This document shows positions 9,196-18,623 of a DNA stretch of 64,000 bases, piece after piece. Within the stretch, counting starts at the first letter, position 1. Every line of letters begins with the position of its first letter. The notes under the pieces were generated by a model. It was given only the letters and a program-made list of their open reading frames with translations. It was not told the origin of the DNA and made no database searches. The stretch covers positions 1 through 64,000 of the forward strand of contig JASGFJ010000028.1 of NCBI GenBank assembly GCA_047605645.1. Reading direction: 5' to 3'. The position numbers and the translations under genes are program-made. The stretch comes from UBA1309 sp047605645. Lineage in GTDB: Bacteria; Bacteroidota; Bacteroidia; Bacteroidales; Dysgonomonadaceae.

Positions 9196-10164
9196 TTAAT
9201 TTGCATTTGCTTTGCGAATACTTTCACGCGCTATTTTCCCCCAGGGTTTGATCACATCACTCGTCCAGTTTCCATAAGACGAAGCACGAGGAATCAGCAT
9301 CGAGCAAGTTTCGTTTTTGTCGGAAACCGACCAGGCAATCCAGCTCAACTTTCGTTCTTTCATCCAATCAACATAGATGTTCCATGCCGTTTCGTCAAGG
9401 ACTCCATCTCCCGTAGCCTCCATACCGGCACATTCCGAAACAAAAACAGGAACTCCCTTATTGAGCGCATAATCGGTACGATCACGCAACCATTTTGCAT
9501 GTGTAGCGGCATAGAAGTGCATAGTGTACATTACATTAGTAGCTCCTTTGATCGGGTCGTCGGCCACTTTATCAATATCCTGATCCCAACGAGGGCAACC
9601 TACCAGGATAATATTATCGGGATCAATCACACGAATTGCCTTCATTACCTCCTCGGCATATCCTTTTACTTCGCTCCATTCAATTTCCAGCGGCTCATTC
9701 CATATTTCATAAATGACATTTGGATATTTTCCGTATTTTTTCGCCATTTCAGTAAAGAAATCCACTGCAGCCTCTTTATAATTATGATGTGCGTGAAAAT
9801 CAATAATGACATAAATTCCCTCTTTGATGGCACCATCCACTACCTGATCAATACATTTCTTTGCAAATTCCGGATTGTCTCGATAGTTGTCCTCAATCTC
9901 CAACCCCATAGCAGCTCTCACTACATTGACGTTCCAGTCCTTTACCAACCAACTTACGGCCTGCTTATTGTAAAATCGCGGCCATAAATTATGCCAGCCG
10001 AAGCTTGTTCCGTGCAAGGCAATGGGTTCTCCTTTTTCATTGCATAGTTGCGTGCCATTCACCCGCAAATGTCCATTTTGAGACACAGGGGAGTTCTTCA
10101 CATTTCCGGCACATACAGGTAAAGCAATGCAAAAAGCCAATATAATATTTTTCAATTTCTTCAT
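9196..10164 (-). CDS. GH5 subfamily 2-like endo-beta-1,4-glucanase
   Basis: This 322-residue exported protein resembles cellulase-type GH5_2. The acid/base Glu is in IYEIWNEP (about E157) and the nucleophile in FVSECAG (about E244); IAWSVSDKNET near the end is a GH5_2 hallmark. I place the start at the ATG at 10164, which gives the signal peptide MKKLKNIILAFCIA. An in-frame GTG three codons upstream overlaps the epimerase stop and is the alternative start. The nucleophile context is ECAG rather than the usual EWG. In a mannan locus the expected target is the glucose-glucose or mixed bonds of glucomannan, which is inference. Confidence 0.87.
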   Translation of the reverse strand: MKKLKNIILAFCIALPVCAGNVKNSPVSQNGHLRVNGTQLCNEKGEPIALHGTSFGWHNLWPRFYNKQAVSWLVKDWNVNVVRAAMGLEIEDNYRDNPEFAKKCIDQVVDGAIKEGIYVIIDFHAHHNYKEAAVDFFTEMAKKYGKYPNVIYEIWNEPLEIEWSEVKGYAEEVMKAIRVIDPDNIILVGCPRWDQDIDKVADDPIKGATNVMYTMHFYAATHAKWLRDRTDYALNKGVPVFVSECAGMEATGDGVLDETAWNIYVDWMKERKLSWIAWSVSDKNETCSMLIPRASSYGNWTSDVIKPWGKIARESIRKANAN

Positions 10165-10169
10165 ATAGT

Positions 10170-11363
10170 TCACTTGATTCTGTCTATTAATTCAAGGCAC
10201 ATGCGCCCATTGTGATAAGGACATTTCCAAAATCCGGCCTTATCATTTACTCTGTCTTTATCTCCGTTTGCGCTGACAGCCCAGAACCATTCTCCATTTT
10301 CTCTGTCAACGATGTTCTTCTTTACAAACTCCCAGTTGTTAATTGCTTTAGTCAGGTAGTCTTCCTTGAGGGTTAGCTGATAAGCATTAAAAAAACCCAC
10401 GATTGACTCTGCCTGAGGCCACCAATCACTGTTATCATCCAAATGACGGGCTGCTATATCTTTTTCATTCAGCATACGTCCATCTTCACGGAGCCCTTCA
10501 GCCGAAGCGTCCGCCACACAAAGAATGATATGGCGCACGCGTTCGAGTATTTCTGTATCGCCGAGAACTACAGCCGCCTCATCCAATAGCCAGGAGGCCT
10601 CAATATCGTGTCCATAAGAATAAATGCGCGATTTGCAGTTCCAATCTTCATCAAAAAAGAGGTCGAGATGATGTGTCTCTTTGTTTATCATCTTCTCCAG
10701 GAAAATTTCAATCAGGTTTTTCAATTGAATCTTCAATGACTCATCTTTCCATACACGATAAAGGTTGGTATAAGCCTCCAGCACATGCAAATGTGTATTC
10801 ATTGTTTTCTTCTCGTTGGCATCTTTTTCACTTAGACGCAAATCTTCCAGCAGGTTCCACTCCCTGCTGTATGCTTCGAGATATCCATTTTTCTGGTTAT
10901 CAAAACTGTATTTCTCGATTAACCGGAATAATTCTTTCGCCTTTTCCAAGGCAACTTCTTCTCCACTGGCACGATAATATTCAACCAGAGCATAGATGAA
11001 GAAAGCCTGGCTGTAAATCTGCTTTTTCTTATCGGAAGGTGTCCCGTCGGCATTCAAACTCCAATAAGTCCCACCAAATTTATCGTCAAAAAAATGTTGG
11101 AAAATATATTCTTTGGCGTATTGGGCCACCTTCAGATATTCTGACGAATGCAGATGCAAGGCCGCAGAAGAGAACGTCCAAAGAATACGGGCATTCAGTA
11201 TTCCACCTTTAGTCGCTTGTTTCACCAAGCGGTTATCCCCTGTTATTTGTCCGTAAAATCCACCCTGTTCTTCATCTTTCATTTTATTGATCCAGAAAGG
11301 AAGAATATTTTGTGTGAGTTCATCCAGAACTTCTTTTCTCAACGTTTGTTTCTGTAACAACAT
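10170..11363 (-). CDS. Cellobiose 2-epimerase (AGE superfamily)
   Basis: This 397-residue cytoplasmic protein converts the reducing-end glucose of beta-1,4-disaccharides to mannose and back. In mannan loci it turns mannobiose into mannosyl-glucose, the substrate of the GH130 phosphorylase. The (alpha/alpha)6 barrel motifs include ARILWTFS (59-65), HLHVLEAY with His191 and His193, YGHDIEASW with His252, WWPQAE, and WKCPYHNGR with His384; these match the catalytic histidines known in the family. There is no signal peptide. It lies directly upstream of the GH5_2 gene, whose start overlaps or nearly touches its stop, so translation is probably coupled. Confidence 0.92.
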   Translation of the reverse strand: MLLQKQTLRKEVLDELTQNILPFWINKMKDEEQGGFYGQITGDNRLVKQATKGGILNARILWTFSSAALHLHSSEYLKVAQYAKEYIFQHFFDDKFGGTYWSLNADGTPSDKKKQIYSQAFFIYALVEYYRASGEEVALEKAKELFRLIEKYSFDNQKNGYLEAYSREWNLLEDLRLSEKDANEKKTMNTHLHVLEAYTNLYRVWKDESLKIQLKNLIEIFLEKMINKETHHLDLFFDEDWNCKSRIYSYGHDIEASWLLDEAAVVLGDTEILERVRHIILCVADASAEGLREDGRMLNEKDIAARHLDDNSDWWPQAESIVGFFNAYQLTLKEDYLTKAINNWEFVKKNIVDRENGEWFWAVSANGDKDRVNDKAGFWKCPYHNGRMCLELIDRIK

Positions 11364-11376
11364 CTTATATCTTCAA

Positions 11377-13812
11377 TTACAAGGTAACAATTACCTGGTT
11401 TATACTTCCCGATAGCTGTATCGGTACTATATTTTCCGCTAAAACTTCTCCATTTAATACAACCGAAGTTACCCCTTTCATTCTTCCATCCGGATTTTTT
11501 ACTGTAATGTTGTAAGTAGCACCACGGAATTTACGGGTAACCGTATATTCTTTCCATTCAGGCGCAAGACAAGGATCAATGCGCAAACCATTGTAGGTTG
11601 GCTGTATACCGAGAATATATTGCGAAACGGCATAAAAGTTCCAAGCCGCAGTTCCCGTTAGCCATGAATTTTTCGCCTCACCGGGTTTAAAGGCATCCTT
11701 TCCGGCTATCATTTGAGCATACACATAAGGCTCCACCTTATGTAGTTCGCTGATATCTTCGGTATAAGACGGACATATTTTACGGAAATACTCCCAGGCA
11801 TGATCCCCTCGTCCCAAGACAGTTTCGCCAATAATAATCCAAGGGTTGTTGTGGCAAAAGATTCCCGCATTTTCTTTATATCCCTGCGGATAAGTCGAAA
11901 TCTCCCCGTATTCGATATAATATTTTGTAAAAGCCGGATTGTTCAATACAATCCCATGTTCACAATCGAGACGTTCCTTCACTGAATTGAGTGCTTTTTC
12001 AACCAATCCCTCTTCCAGTCCGATTCCCGCCATAGAACACCAGCCGTTCGATTCGATGAAGATTTTGCCTTCCTCGTTTTCTTCAGAACCTATTTTATTT
12101 CCAAAATAATCGTAAGCACGCAGAAACCATTCTCCATCCCAGCCATCCTTCTTGACGGCATCTATCATTGTATTCACCTGCTTTTCGGCATACAAAGCCT
12201 CCTCTGTTTTTCCCAATTGCCGACACAATTCGATGTAGTCGCGACCATATACAACAAACAAACCTGCAATCATAAGACTTTCAGCCTTCGAGCCTTCTGT
12301 TTTGTTTTCGGTCGTTTGGAAACTTTCATTGGGATCGCTCGAAAAACAATTCAGATTGAGACAATCGTTCCAATCGGCACGGCCAATCAGAGGTAATCCA
12401 TGAGGACCCAGATTATTGACAACGTGGTCGAAGGAAACCTCTAAATGCTCGAAAAGGGAAACTTCCGAACCAGGAACATTGTCGAAAGGAACAGCTTCAT
12501 CCAGGATCCTAAAATCTCCGGTTTCCTTGATGTAGGCAGTTGTTCCCAAAATTAGCCACATCGGATCATCGTTAAATCCCTGCCCGATTTCATTATTCCC
12601 CTTTTTAGTGAGGGGTTGATACTGATGATAGCATCCACCATCGGGAAACTGAGTGGACGCAATATCTATGATTCGCTCACGTGCACGTTCGGGAATCTGA
12701 TGTACAAAACCAATCAAATCCTGATTAGAATCACGGAATCCCATTCCACGCCCGATACCACTTTCGAAGAAGGAAGCAGATCGAGAAAAACAGAAGGTAA
12801 TCATGCATTGATACTGATTCCAGATATTCACCATGCGATCGAGTTTCTCTTCACCGGTATTCACGTTGAATACACCAAGCAGGTTGTCCCAATAAGTGCG
12901 AAGTTCGGCCAATGCAGCATCTACCTTTTCGGTTGTATTGAATCTGGCGATGGTTGCTTTGGCCTTTGCTTTGTTTATTCTATTTTTGCTTTCCCACTTC
13001 TCGTTCTGCGCATTTTCAACATACCCCAACACAAATACCAGATCTTGGGATTCTCCCGGAAGCAAAGTTACTTCTACATAATGTGAAGCGATTGGCGACC
13101 AGCCATGTGCCTGCGAATTTCGCGGCGTACCTTCCAAAACGGTTTGCGGTTCATCAAATCCGTTGTATAATCCGAAAAACGTTTCCCGATCGGTATCGAA
13201 ACCCTGTATCGGCATATTCACCGAATAATAGGCATAGTGGTCGCGTCGTTCTTTGTATTCTGTTTTATGATAAATAACAGAGTCTTCTATTTCGACCTCA
13301 CCCGTAGAAAAATTACGCTGGAAATTTTCCATATCGGTTGCCGCATTCCAAAGGCACCATTCGGCAAAAGAAAAAACCTTTAGAGTTTTCACGTCCGCAC
13401 TTGTATTTTTCAGTGTGAGTTTTTGCACTTCCGCCCAGGTTTTCAGAGGCACGAAATACAATGCTTCTGCTTCCACTCCGTTTTTAACTCCTTTGATACG
13501 GGTGTAGTTCATCCCATGACGGCATTCGTAGTTGTCAAGTTCTGTTTTACAAGGTTTCCAACTAGGATTCCAAATCGTATCACCGTCTTTGATATAGAAA
13601 TATTTGCCACCGCTATCCATCGGTACATTATTGTAACGATAACGCGTGATACGACGGAACTTGGCATCTTTATAGAAGGAATAGCCTCCGGCCGTATTGG
13701 AAATAAGGCTGAAAAAGTCCTCATTACCCAAATAGTTTATCCAAGGCCACGGAGTACGGGGATTGGTGATAACATATTCACGTTTATTATCGTCAAAATA
13801 TCCGAATTTCAT
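11377..13812 (-). CDS. GH94 cellobiose phosphorylase
   Basis: This 811-residue cytoplasmic enzyme splits cellobiose with phosphate into glucose 1-phosphate and glucose. The N-terminal beta-sandwich opens with YVITNPRTPWPWINYLG and SNTAGGYSFY, nearly as in clostridial cellobiose phosphorylase, which separates it from cellodextrin and chitobiose phosphorylases. The catalytic general acid is Asp480 in GRADWND. Length is typical. It lies between the symporter and the epimerase. The epimerase can also act on cellobiose, so the two enzymes may compete for imported cellobiose. Its presence implies that glucose-glucose units are expected products of the glucan being used. Confidence 0.93.
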   Translation of the reverse strand: MKFGYFDDNKREYVITNPRTPWPWINYLGNEDFFSLISNTAGGYSFYKDAKFRRITRYRYNNVPMDSGGKYFYIKDGDTIWNPSWKPCKTELDNYECRHGMNYTRIKGVKNGVEAEALYFVPLKTWAEVQKLTLKNTSADVKTLKVFSFAEWCLWNAATDMENFQRNFSTGEVEIEDSVIYHKTEYKERRDHYAYYSVNMPIQGFDTDRETFFGLYNGFDEPQTVLEGTPRNSQAHGWSPIASHYVEVTLLPGESQDLVFVLGYVENAQNEKWESKNRINKAKAKATIARFNTTEKVDAALAELRTYWDNLLGVFNVNTGEEKLDRMVNIWNQYQCMITFCFSRSASFFESGIGRGMGFRDSNQDLIGFVHQIPERARERIIDIASTQFPDGGCYHQYQPLTKKGNNEIGQGFNDDPMWLILGTTAYIKETGDFRILDEAVPFDNVPGSEVSLFEHLEVSFDHVVNNLGPHGLPLIGRADWNDCLNLNCFSSDPNESFQTTENKTEGSKAESLMIAGLFVVYGRDYIELCRQLGKTEEALYAEKQVNTMIDAVKKDGWDGEWFLRAYDYFGNKIGSEENEEGKIFIESNGWCSMAGIGLEEGLVEKALNSVKERLDCEHGIVLNNPAFTKYYIEYGEISTYPQGYKENAGIFCHNNPWIIIGETVLGRGDHAWEYFRKICPSYTEDISELHKVEPYVYAQMIAGKDAFKPGEAKNSWLTGTAAWNFYAVSQYILGIQPTYNGLRIDPCLAPEWKEYTVTRKFRGATYNITVKNPDGRMKGVTSVVLNGEVLAENIVPIQLSGSINQVIVTL

Positions 13813-14037
13813 AACTTATTTGTTTTTTTGTATTTAAAAATAGCAGGTATTTTCTGAAAGGGAAGAATAAACACAACCCTATTTATTAATTAAATATTTT
13901 CTAAAAAAGAAAAAGCTATCTCTTTGTAAGAAAGCGTATTTACCGGACAAAGGAGTCATTTTTCAACAAGGAAAACCGGTTGTATAGAAAAATAAATAGT
14001 TCTCTTTCGAACAACAGAAACTTCCTGTTATGAGCAA

Positions 14038-14061
14038 GAATCTCCTCTAAAGAGAAGATTC
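14038..14061 (-). other. Intercistronic hairpin between the symporter and phosphorylase genes
   Basis: An 11-base inverted repeat with one mismatch lies 27 bases past the symporter stop, within a 276-base gap. There is no T-tract after it on the minus strand, so it looks like an RNA-stabilising or processing hairpin rather than a full terminator. I saw no good TAnnTTTG promoter in the rest of the gap. Confidence 0.5.
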
Positions 14062-14088
14062 TGCCCATCCGGAAGATATTTTCATGCA

Positions 14089-15516
14089 TCAATCTTCAGA
14101 CTGACGTCTTTTTACTTCGAGTAATTCGGAGTTTTCCTTCACTTTTTTATCAGAAAGAGGATAAAAGAGCATCCCAATAAACGCCAGCACACAACAAGCT
14201 GCCGGGAAAAGGCTTATCATGACGCGTTCTCCCATAATAGTACTGGAAGCTTGCTCTATTGCGTCAGGCACATAATTAAACATGGCTAAAATCCAACCGC
14301 TTAAAGCTGCACCTAATGCCCATCCTAGTTTTTGTGACATGGAAGAAGAAGAGAAAATCAACCCGGAAGCGCGCCGTCCGGTTATCAGTTCCTGATGATC
14401 TACAATATCCGCAAACATCGACCACAACAAAGGTAATACGTAACCAGCAAACACGGAGATACAGAATTGGAAGACCAATATCCAGATAATGTTGTTCGGA
14501 ATAAAGAAAAATAGGGTACTCAAAACACCCGCAATAAGAATGGAAATCATATAGGTTCTCTTCTTTCCGTATCTAGCTGAAATGGAAGGCGCCAGGATAA
14601 CCCCAAGCAAATTGGCCGCTTGTCCGACAAGGAAATAAACAGTAGTGATGTCCCACCCTGTTCCACCCATGTGAAAATGTATTCTCACGTAATCTCGGAA
14701 ATAATAGATAGCCACACTATCACGGATAGCATTGAAAAGCAAAGCAGCCAATCCTGTACCCACTAAAATCCACCAAGGAGTATTATGTAATAAATTTTTC
14801 AAGTCTTGTTTCACTGAACTATTTTCCTCACTTTCAATCTGATGAACACGTTCTTTTGTCCAGGAGAAACAAAGGAAAAACAACACGACACAAATAATAC
14901 CAATGGTACCTACTCCCATCACCCAGCCAATAGGCGAAGTACTAACCGTTGTCTCTACTGCTGCTTTTGCCGGAGTAGACTCACCGAAATTTTTCGCATA
15001 GAAGTCAATAAGCGGTTGTAACAACATAAAAGTAACAAAACTGCCAATGAAAGCGAAAGCCATACGGTAGGATGAAAGTGTATTCCGTTCTGTGGGGTCG
15101 GAAGAAATAGCTCCCAGCAAGGAAGCATAAGGAACATTAATGAGTGAATACACAATCATCATCAGCGAATAGGTGATGTATGCATAAACCAACTTTCCGG
15201 TTTGTCCGAAATCAGGGACAAAGAAAGTGATGGCTCCCATAACCGCGAAAGGAATAGCAAACCATAAAAGATAAGGGCGGTATTTTCCAAAACGGGACTT
15301 TGTCCGGTCGGCTGCGATTCCCACAAACAGGTCAAAGAAGGAATCCCACAAACGCGCTACTAAAAACATTGTTCCGGCAGCAGCAGCGGTAATGCCAAAT
15401 ACATCTGTATAGAAAAATAGAGAGTACATGCCGAATATTTTCCAAAACATGGAGGAAGCAGCATCTCCAAAACCGTACCCTACTTTTTCTTTTAAAGTTA
15501 CTTTCGAAATATTCAT
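14089..15516 (-). CDS. GPH-family sugar:cation symporter (MFS)
   Basis: This 475-residue inner-membrane protein with about 12 membrane segments belongs to the glycoside-pentoside-hexuronide:cation symporters (MelB relatives). Evidence is the N-terminal GYGFGDAASS and the loop ARLWDSFFDLFVG...DRTKSRFGKYRPY at about 50-80. It probably brings disaccharides from periplasm to cytoplasm for the flanking GH130, GH94 and epimerase genes; all three act on beta-1,4-disaccharides, so mannobiose and cellobiose are the likely cargo (inference). The N-terminal region fits the family well and the C-terminal tail is charged. Confidence 0.9.
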   Translation of the reverse strand: MNISKVTLKEKVGYGFGDAASSMFWKIFGMYSLFFYTDVFGITAAAAGTMFLVARLWDSFFDLFVGIAADRTKSRFGKYRPYLLWFAIPFAVMGAITFFVPDFGQTGKLVYAYITYSLMMIVYSLINVPYASLLGAISSDPTERNTLSSYRMAFAFIGSFVTFMLLQPLIDFYAKNFGESTPAKAAVETTVSTSPIGWVMGVGTIGIICVVLFFLCFSWTKERVHQIESEENSSVKQDLKNLLHNTPWWILVGTGLAALLFNAIRDSVAIYYFRDYVRIHFHMGGTGWDITTVYFLVGQAANLLGVILAPSISARYGKKRTYMISILIAGVLSTLFFFIPNNIIWILVFQFCISVFAGYVLPLLWSMFADIVDHQELITGRRASGLIFSSSSMSQKLGWALGAALSGWILAMFNYVPDAIEQASSTIMGERVMISLFPAACCVLAFIGMLFYPLSDKKVKENSELLEVKRRQSED

Positions 15517-15588
15517 GGTTATTTTTAGTGTAAAGGTTCCCTGTTCCTCTCATTTTATTTCGGGAACAGGAAACCGTTTTATAAATGA

Positions 15589-16764
15589 TTATTCAGATAA
15601 TTCTAAATTCTTCGAAATAATGGAATTCAAAGTCTGGACGGATGCAGCCGAACGATATCCGTCAGGAGCAGTATTGAGCACGTAATCCAACAAACGTTCA
15701 ACGGTTGAGGTTGCCACATGCATACGTGTATCACTGGATGCATAATAAATGAATATCTTGCCATCTTCATCAGCAATCCATCCGTTGGTAAACAAAACAT
15801 TAGAGACGTCTCCCACACGCTCTTCACCATCGGGAGCCAGTAAGTGCCCGGCAGGTTCAGCTATTAGCTTATCCGGATTTTCCAAATCGGTAAGGTAAAG
15901 ATATAAAACATATCTCAATCCGGCAGCACAGGCGCGTACTCCGTGAGCCAGGTGCAACCACCCTTTTGTCGTTTTAATGGGATGAGGTCCTTCACCGTTC
16001 TTTAATTCTTTAATGGTATGATAATAACGATGGTTAATGATTTTTTCGTCATGTACTTCCGCATTGGTAATATCATCTACCAGTCCCCAACCAATTCCAC
16101 CACCGTTTCCGGCGTCGATAAATCCATCTTGCGGACGAGTATAAAATGCATATTTTCCGTTCACAAATTCGGGATGAAGCACCACGTTACGTTGCTGACT
16201 TTTGGATTTCAAATCAGGAAGGCGTTCCCAGTTTTTCAGGTCTTTGGTGCGGACAATTCCAGCCGCAGCCACAGCAGAAGACAAATCGCCCTGAGGAGCA
16301 TTCGGGTCTTTCCGTTCCGAACAGAACACCCCGTAAATCCATCCATCTTCATGGGCTGTCAGACGCATGTCATACACATTTGTATCCGGCTCGTCCAATT
16401 CAGGAATCACAATAGGATAATCCCAAAAACGGAAATTATCTATTCCGTTGGGGCTCTCAGCAATGGCAAAAAACGATTTTCGATCGTTACCCTCTACACG
16501 AGCAACCAATAGATATTTTCCCTGCCATTTGATGGCTCCGGCATTGAAAGCTCCGTTGATACCGAAACGTTCCATAAAATAAGGATTTCGCTCGGAAGAT
16601 AAGTCGTATCTCCACATTACGGGAGCATGAGCAGCAGTGAGTACAGGATATTTATAGCGTTCGTAAATACCATTTCCCGGCAACACCGGCTCATTCTTAC
16701 GTGTTATTAAGTCTTCGTAAACCTTAGTTACAATTTCTAATCGTTGGTTGAATAATTCGCTCAT
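15589..16764 (-). CDS. GH130 4-O-beta-D-mannosyl-D-glucose phosphorylase
   Basis: This 391-residue cytoplasmic protein splits mannosyl-glucose with phosphate into mannose 1-phosphate and glucose. The five-bladed propeller motifs include NGAFNAGAIKW, VARVEG, the candidate catalytic Asp132 in VYDMRL, and a pattern close to the characterised B. fragilis mannosylglucose phosphorylase (subfamily GH130_1). No signal peptide is present, as expected for a phosphorolytic enzyme. The neighbouring epimerase makes its substrate and the symporter imports the disaccharide, together forming the known mannan catabolic pathway of B. fragilis. Confidence 0.93.
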   Translation of the reverse strand: MSELFNQRLEIVTKVYEDLITRKNEPVLPGNGIYERYKYPVLTAAHAPVMWRYDLSSERNPYFMERFGINGAFNAGAIKWQGKYLLVARVEGNDRKSFFAIAESPNGIDNFRFWDYPIVIPELDEPDTNVYDMRLTAHEDGWIYGVFCSERKDPNAPQGDLSSAVAAAGIVRTKDLKNWERLPDLKSKSQQRNVVLHPEFVNGKYAFYTRPQDGFIDAGNGGGIGWGLVDDITNAEVHDEKIINHRYYHTIKELKNGEGPHPIKTTKGWLHLAHGVRACAAGLRYVLYLYLTDLENPDKLIAEPAGHLLAPDGEERVGDVSNVLFTNGWIADEDGKIFIYYASSDTRMHVATSTVERLLDYVLNTAPDGYRSAASVQTLNSIISKNLELSE

Positions 16765-16795
16765 AATTGAATAGCTATATTTTTTAAAATAATTT

Positions 16796-18553
16796 TTATT
16801 TCACGTCCAATTTTGCTTTTATAAATCTATACGATTCGTTAGCAAATACTTTACCGGTGCTATGTCCGAATAATGCACCTGCTCTCCATTGCTTTTCGCT
16901 GTGAATTTGATTGTAAGCTGCAAAATTGATATGCGGAGGGCAAACATTGTCTTGCACACCGAATCCCATCATAACCGGACAAGTTATTCGTGAGGCCAGA
17001 TTTTTGACATCAAAATAACTTAGCATATCAAATATATCCGCCCAGTTAGCATTCGGGTGTTGTTGCATATAATTGTCAAAATCGCTTTTCGGCCAAGGAG
17101 CAATGGTGAAATAGTCGCGGAAATCGGAAAGAAACGGAATCATCGGAACAGCAACTTTTATTCTCTTATCCAGAGAAGCTGCCGCAATAGTGAATGCACC
17201 GCCCTGACTAGCTCCCCGGGCAGCAATCTTTGTTGTATCAATTTCAGCACGACTGCACACGAAATCAATAGCACGTATTAAATCCATGTAAGCGCCCCGG
17301 TAATAATAAGTATCTTTATTGTCGGCCCCCGATGTGATCCATGTTCCGTAAGTATTGTAGGGTTTGTTCAGCGCCTGTCCTCTTACAGAAAGGATAAAAT
17401 AGGCAAAACCGTCCCAGCTGCGATTTGGCAAATACGGACCGGAACCATATCCCATATATTCAACTATTACAGGAAATTTACCGGTACGTTTAGGCTGAGC
17501 ATAATATCCCCTGATGGTTTCGTTATTGAAAGATTTCATTTCGACAAGAAACAAATTGTAATCCTGATTTGATTCTTCGGGAATGAGTGTCAGTTTATAT
17601 TCCGGTGCAACTTTAGCCAATTCAGAGAGATTGTTTTTCCAGAAAGCATCAAAATCCGCTTTCTCATCGTTCGGAGAAGATATTCTTTCAGGCTCGTATC
17701 CGACATTCAATTTCTTTTGGCAAATAACTTTTCCTTCTTTTATAAATTGGATATCATAGCGATAGAATCCCGGAAATGGTTTCGAATATTCAAATATCTT
17801 GGATAATTTTTCACCCGGAGCCAAAGAGACTTCCATCGTTTCCGTTTTTACAGGACGATAATTGTCTCCCATCAAAATAACATTTATCTGGCCTTTTACA
17901 GCGACTGTATTTTTATTGGTGATGACCGGATTTACTGCCAGACTTTGCTTTCCCAAAAACACGTAATCGGGGTCAGGGACATTGACATCCATCAGAATCT
18001 TATCATTCTCAGTCGCAGCTGAAATACTAAATTTCGCTCCTTCGAAAAATCCGCCTTGCCCCCATCCATCATGGAATTTAATAGCAATGAGATTCTCCTT
18101 ATTCAGCAAAAGAGATTCTGCCGGAATGAAGTAAGTACGGCTTTCATCGTTATATCCGGTGAAATTATCTGGAAAATCACCTGTTTTTCCAATCAATTGG
18201 CCATTTATGAATACCTCATCACTAGAGGCAAAACGTCCCAGTCGCAACACTGCAGCTCCACTGCGCGATATTGCCTCTGCTTCTTGTCGGGAGAAGACCA
18301 TTCCCTTGCGATACCATCCATACCCGTTCTGCGTGGATAAACCTTGTTCAGCAAGTGTTTTTGAAGCTAAAGCTGCTTTCCAGCTGCCATCTTTATATGT
18401 TGAGCTGAACCACAAACTGTCCTTTCCTTCTCCTGCATGAAATTTCCATCCATCGGCTGTCTTGTTATCAGATATCTGTTTCGCAGATATATCAGCAAAA
18501 GACCCGAGCAAGGCAAACAGAAATATGGAGGTAATTATTTTGTTCATTGACAT
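16796..18553 (-). CDS. CE7-type acetyl esterase with N-terminal galactose-binding-like domain
   Basis: This 585-residue exported protein (signal peptide about 1-24) joins an N-terminal jelly-roll similar to GH2/SASA sugar-binding domains (about 28-185), a linker beta domain (about 190-285), and a C-terminal alpha/beta hydrolase of the acetyl xylan esterase / cephalosporin C deacetylase group (about 290-585). The catalytic Ser is S449 in GASQGG. Asp in GVQDNVCPP and His in FGHSTG complete the triad. The likely job is removing acetyl groups from imported glucomannan oligosaccharides. It is the second esterase of the locus and has a different fold from the SASA protein. A Met two codons in could also be the start. 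Confidence 0.85.
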   Translation of the reverse strand: MSMNKIITSIFLFALLGSFADISAKQISDNKTADGWKFHAGEGKDSLWFSSTYKDGSWKAALASKTLAEQGLSTQNGYGWYRKGMVFSRQEAEAISRSGAAVLRLGRFASSDEVFINGQLIGKTGDFPDNFTGYNDESRTYFIPAESLLLNKENLIAIKFHDGWGQGGFFEGAKFSISAATENDKILMDVNVPDPDYVFLGKQSLAVNPVITNKNTVAVKGQINVILMGDNYRPVKTETMEVSLAPGEKLSKIFEYSKPFPGFYRYDIQFIKEGKVICQKKLNVGYEPERISSPNDEKADFDAFWKNNLSELAKVAPEYKLTLIPEESNQDYNLFLVEMKSFNNETIRGYYAQPKRTGKFPVIVEYMGYGSGPYLPNRSWDGFAYFILSVRGQALNKPYNTYGTWITSGADNKDTYYYRGAYMDLIRAIDFVCSRAEIDTTKIAARGASQGGAFTIAAASLDKRIKVAVPMIPFLSDFRDYFTIAPWPKSDFDNYMQQHPNANWADIFDMLSYFDVKNLASRITCPVMMGFGVQDNVCPPHINFAAYNQIHSEKQWRAGALFGHSTGKVFANESYRFIKAKLDVK

Positions 18554-18623
18554 TTTACAATTGAGATTTTAAAATTCAAGTTCTTAAAAGACCTTCTGCA
18601 AAACAGATACTGATATAAGTATA

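Noticed and set aside
8998..9987. 329-codon plus-strand frame antisense to GH3 and GH5_2 genes
   Set aside because: Long but antisense to genes with clear catalytic motifs; its translation lacks any domain-like pattern.
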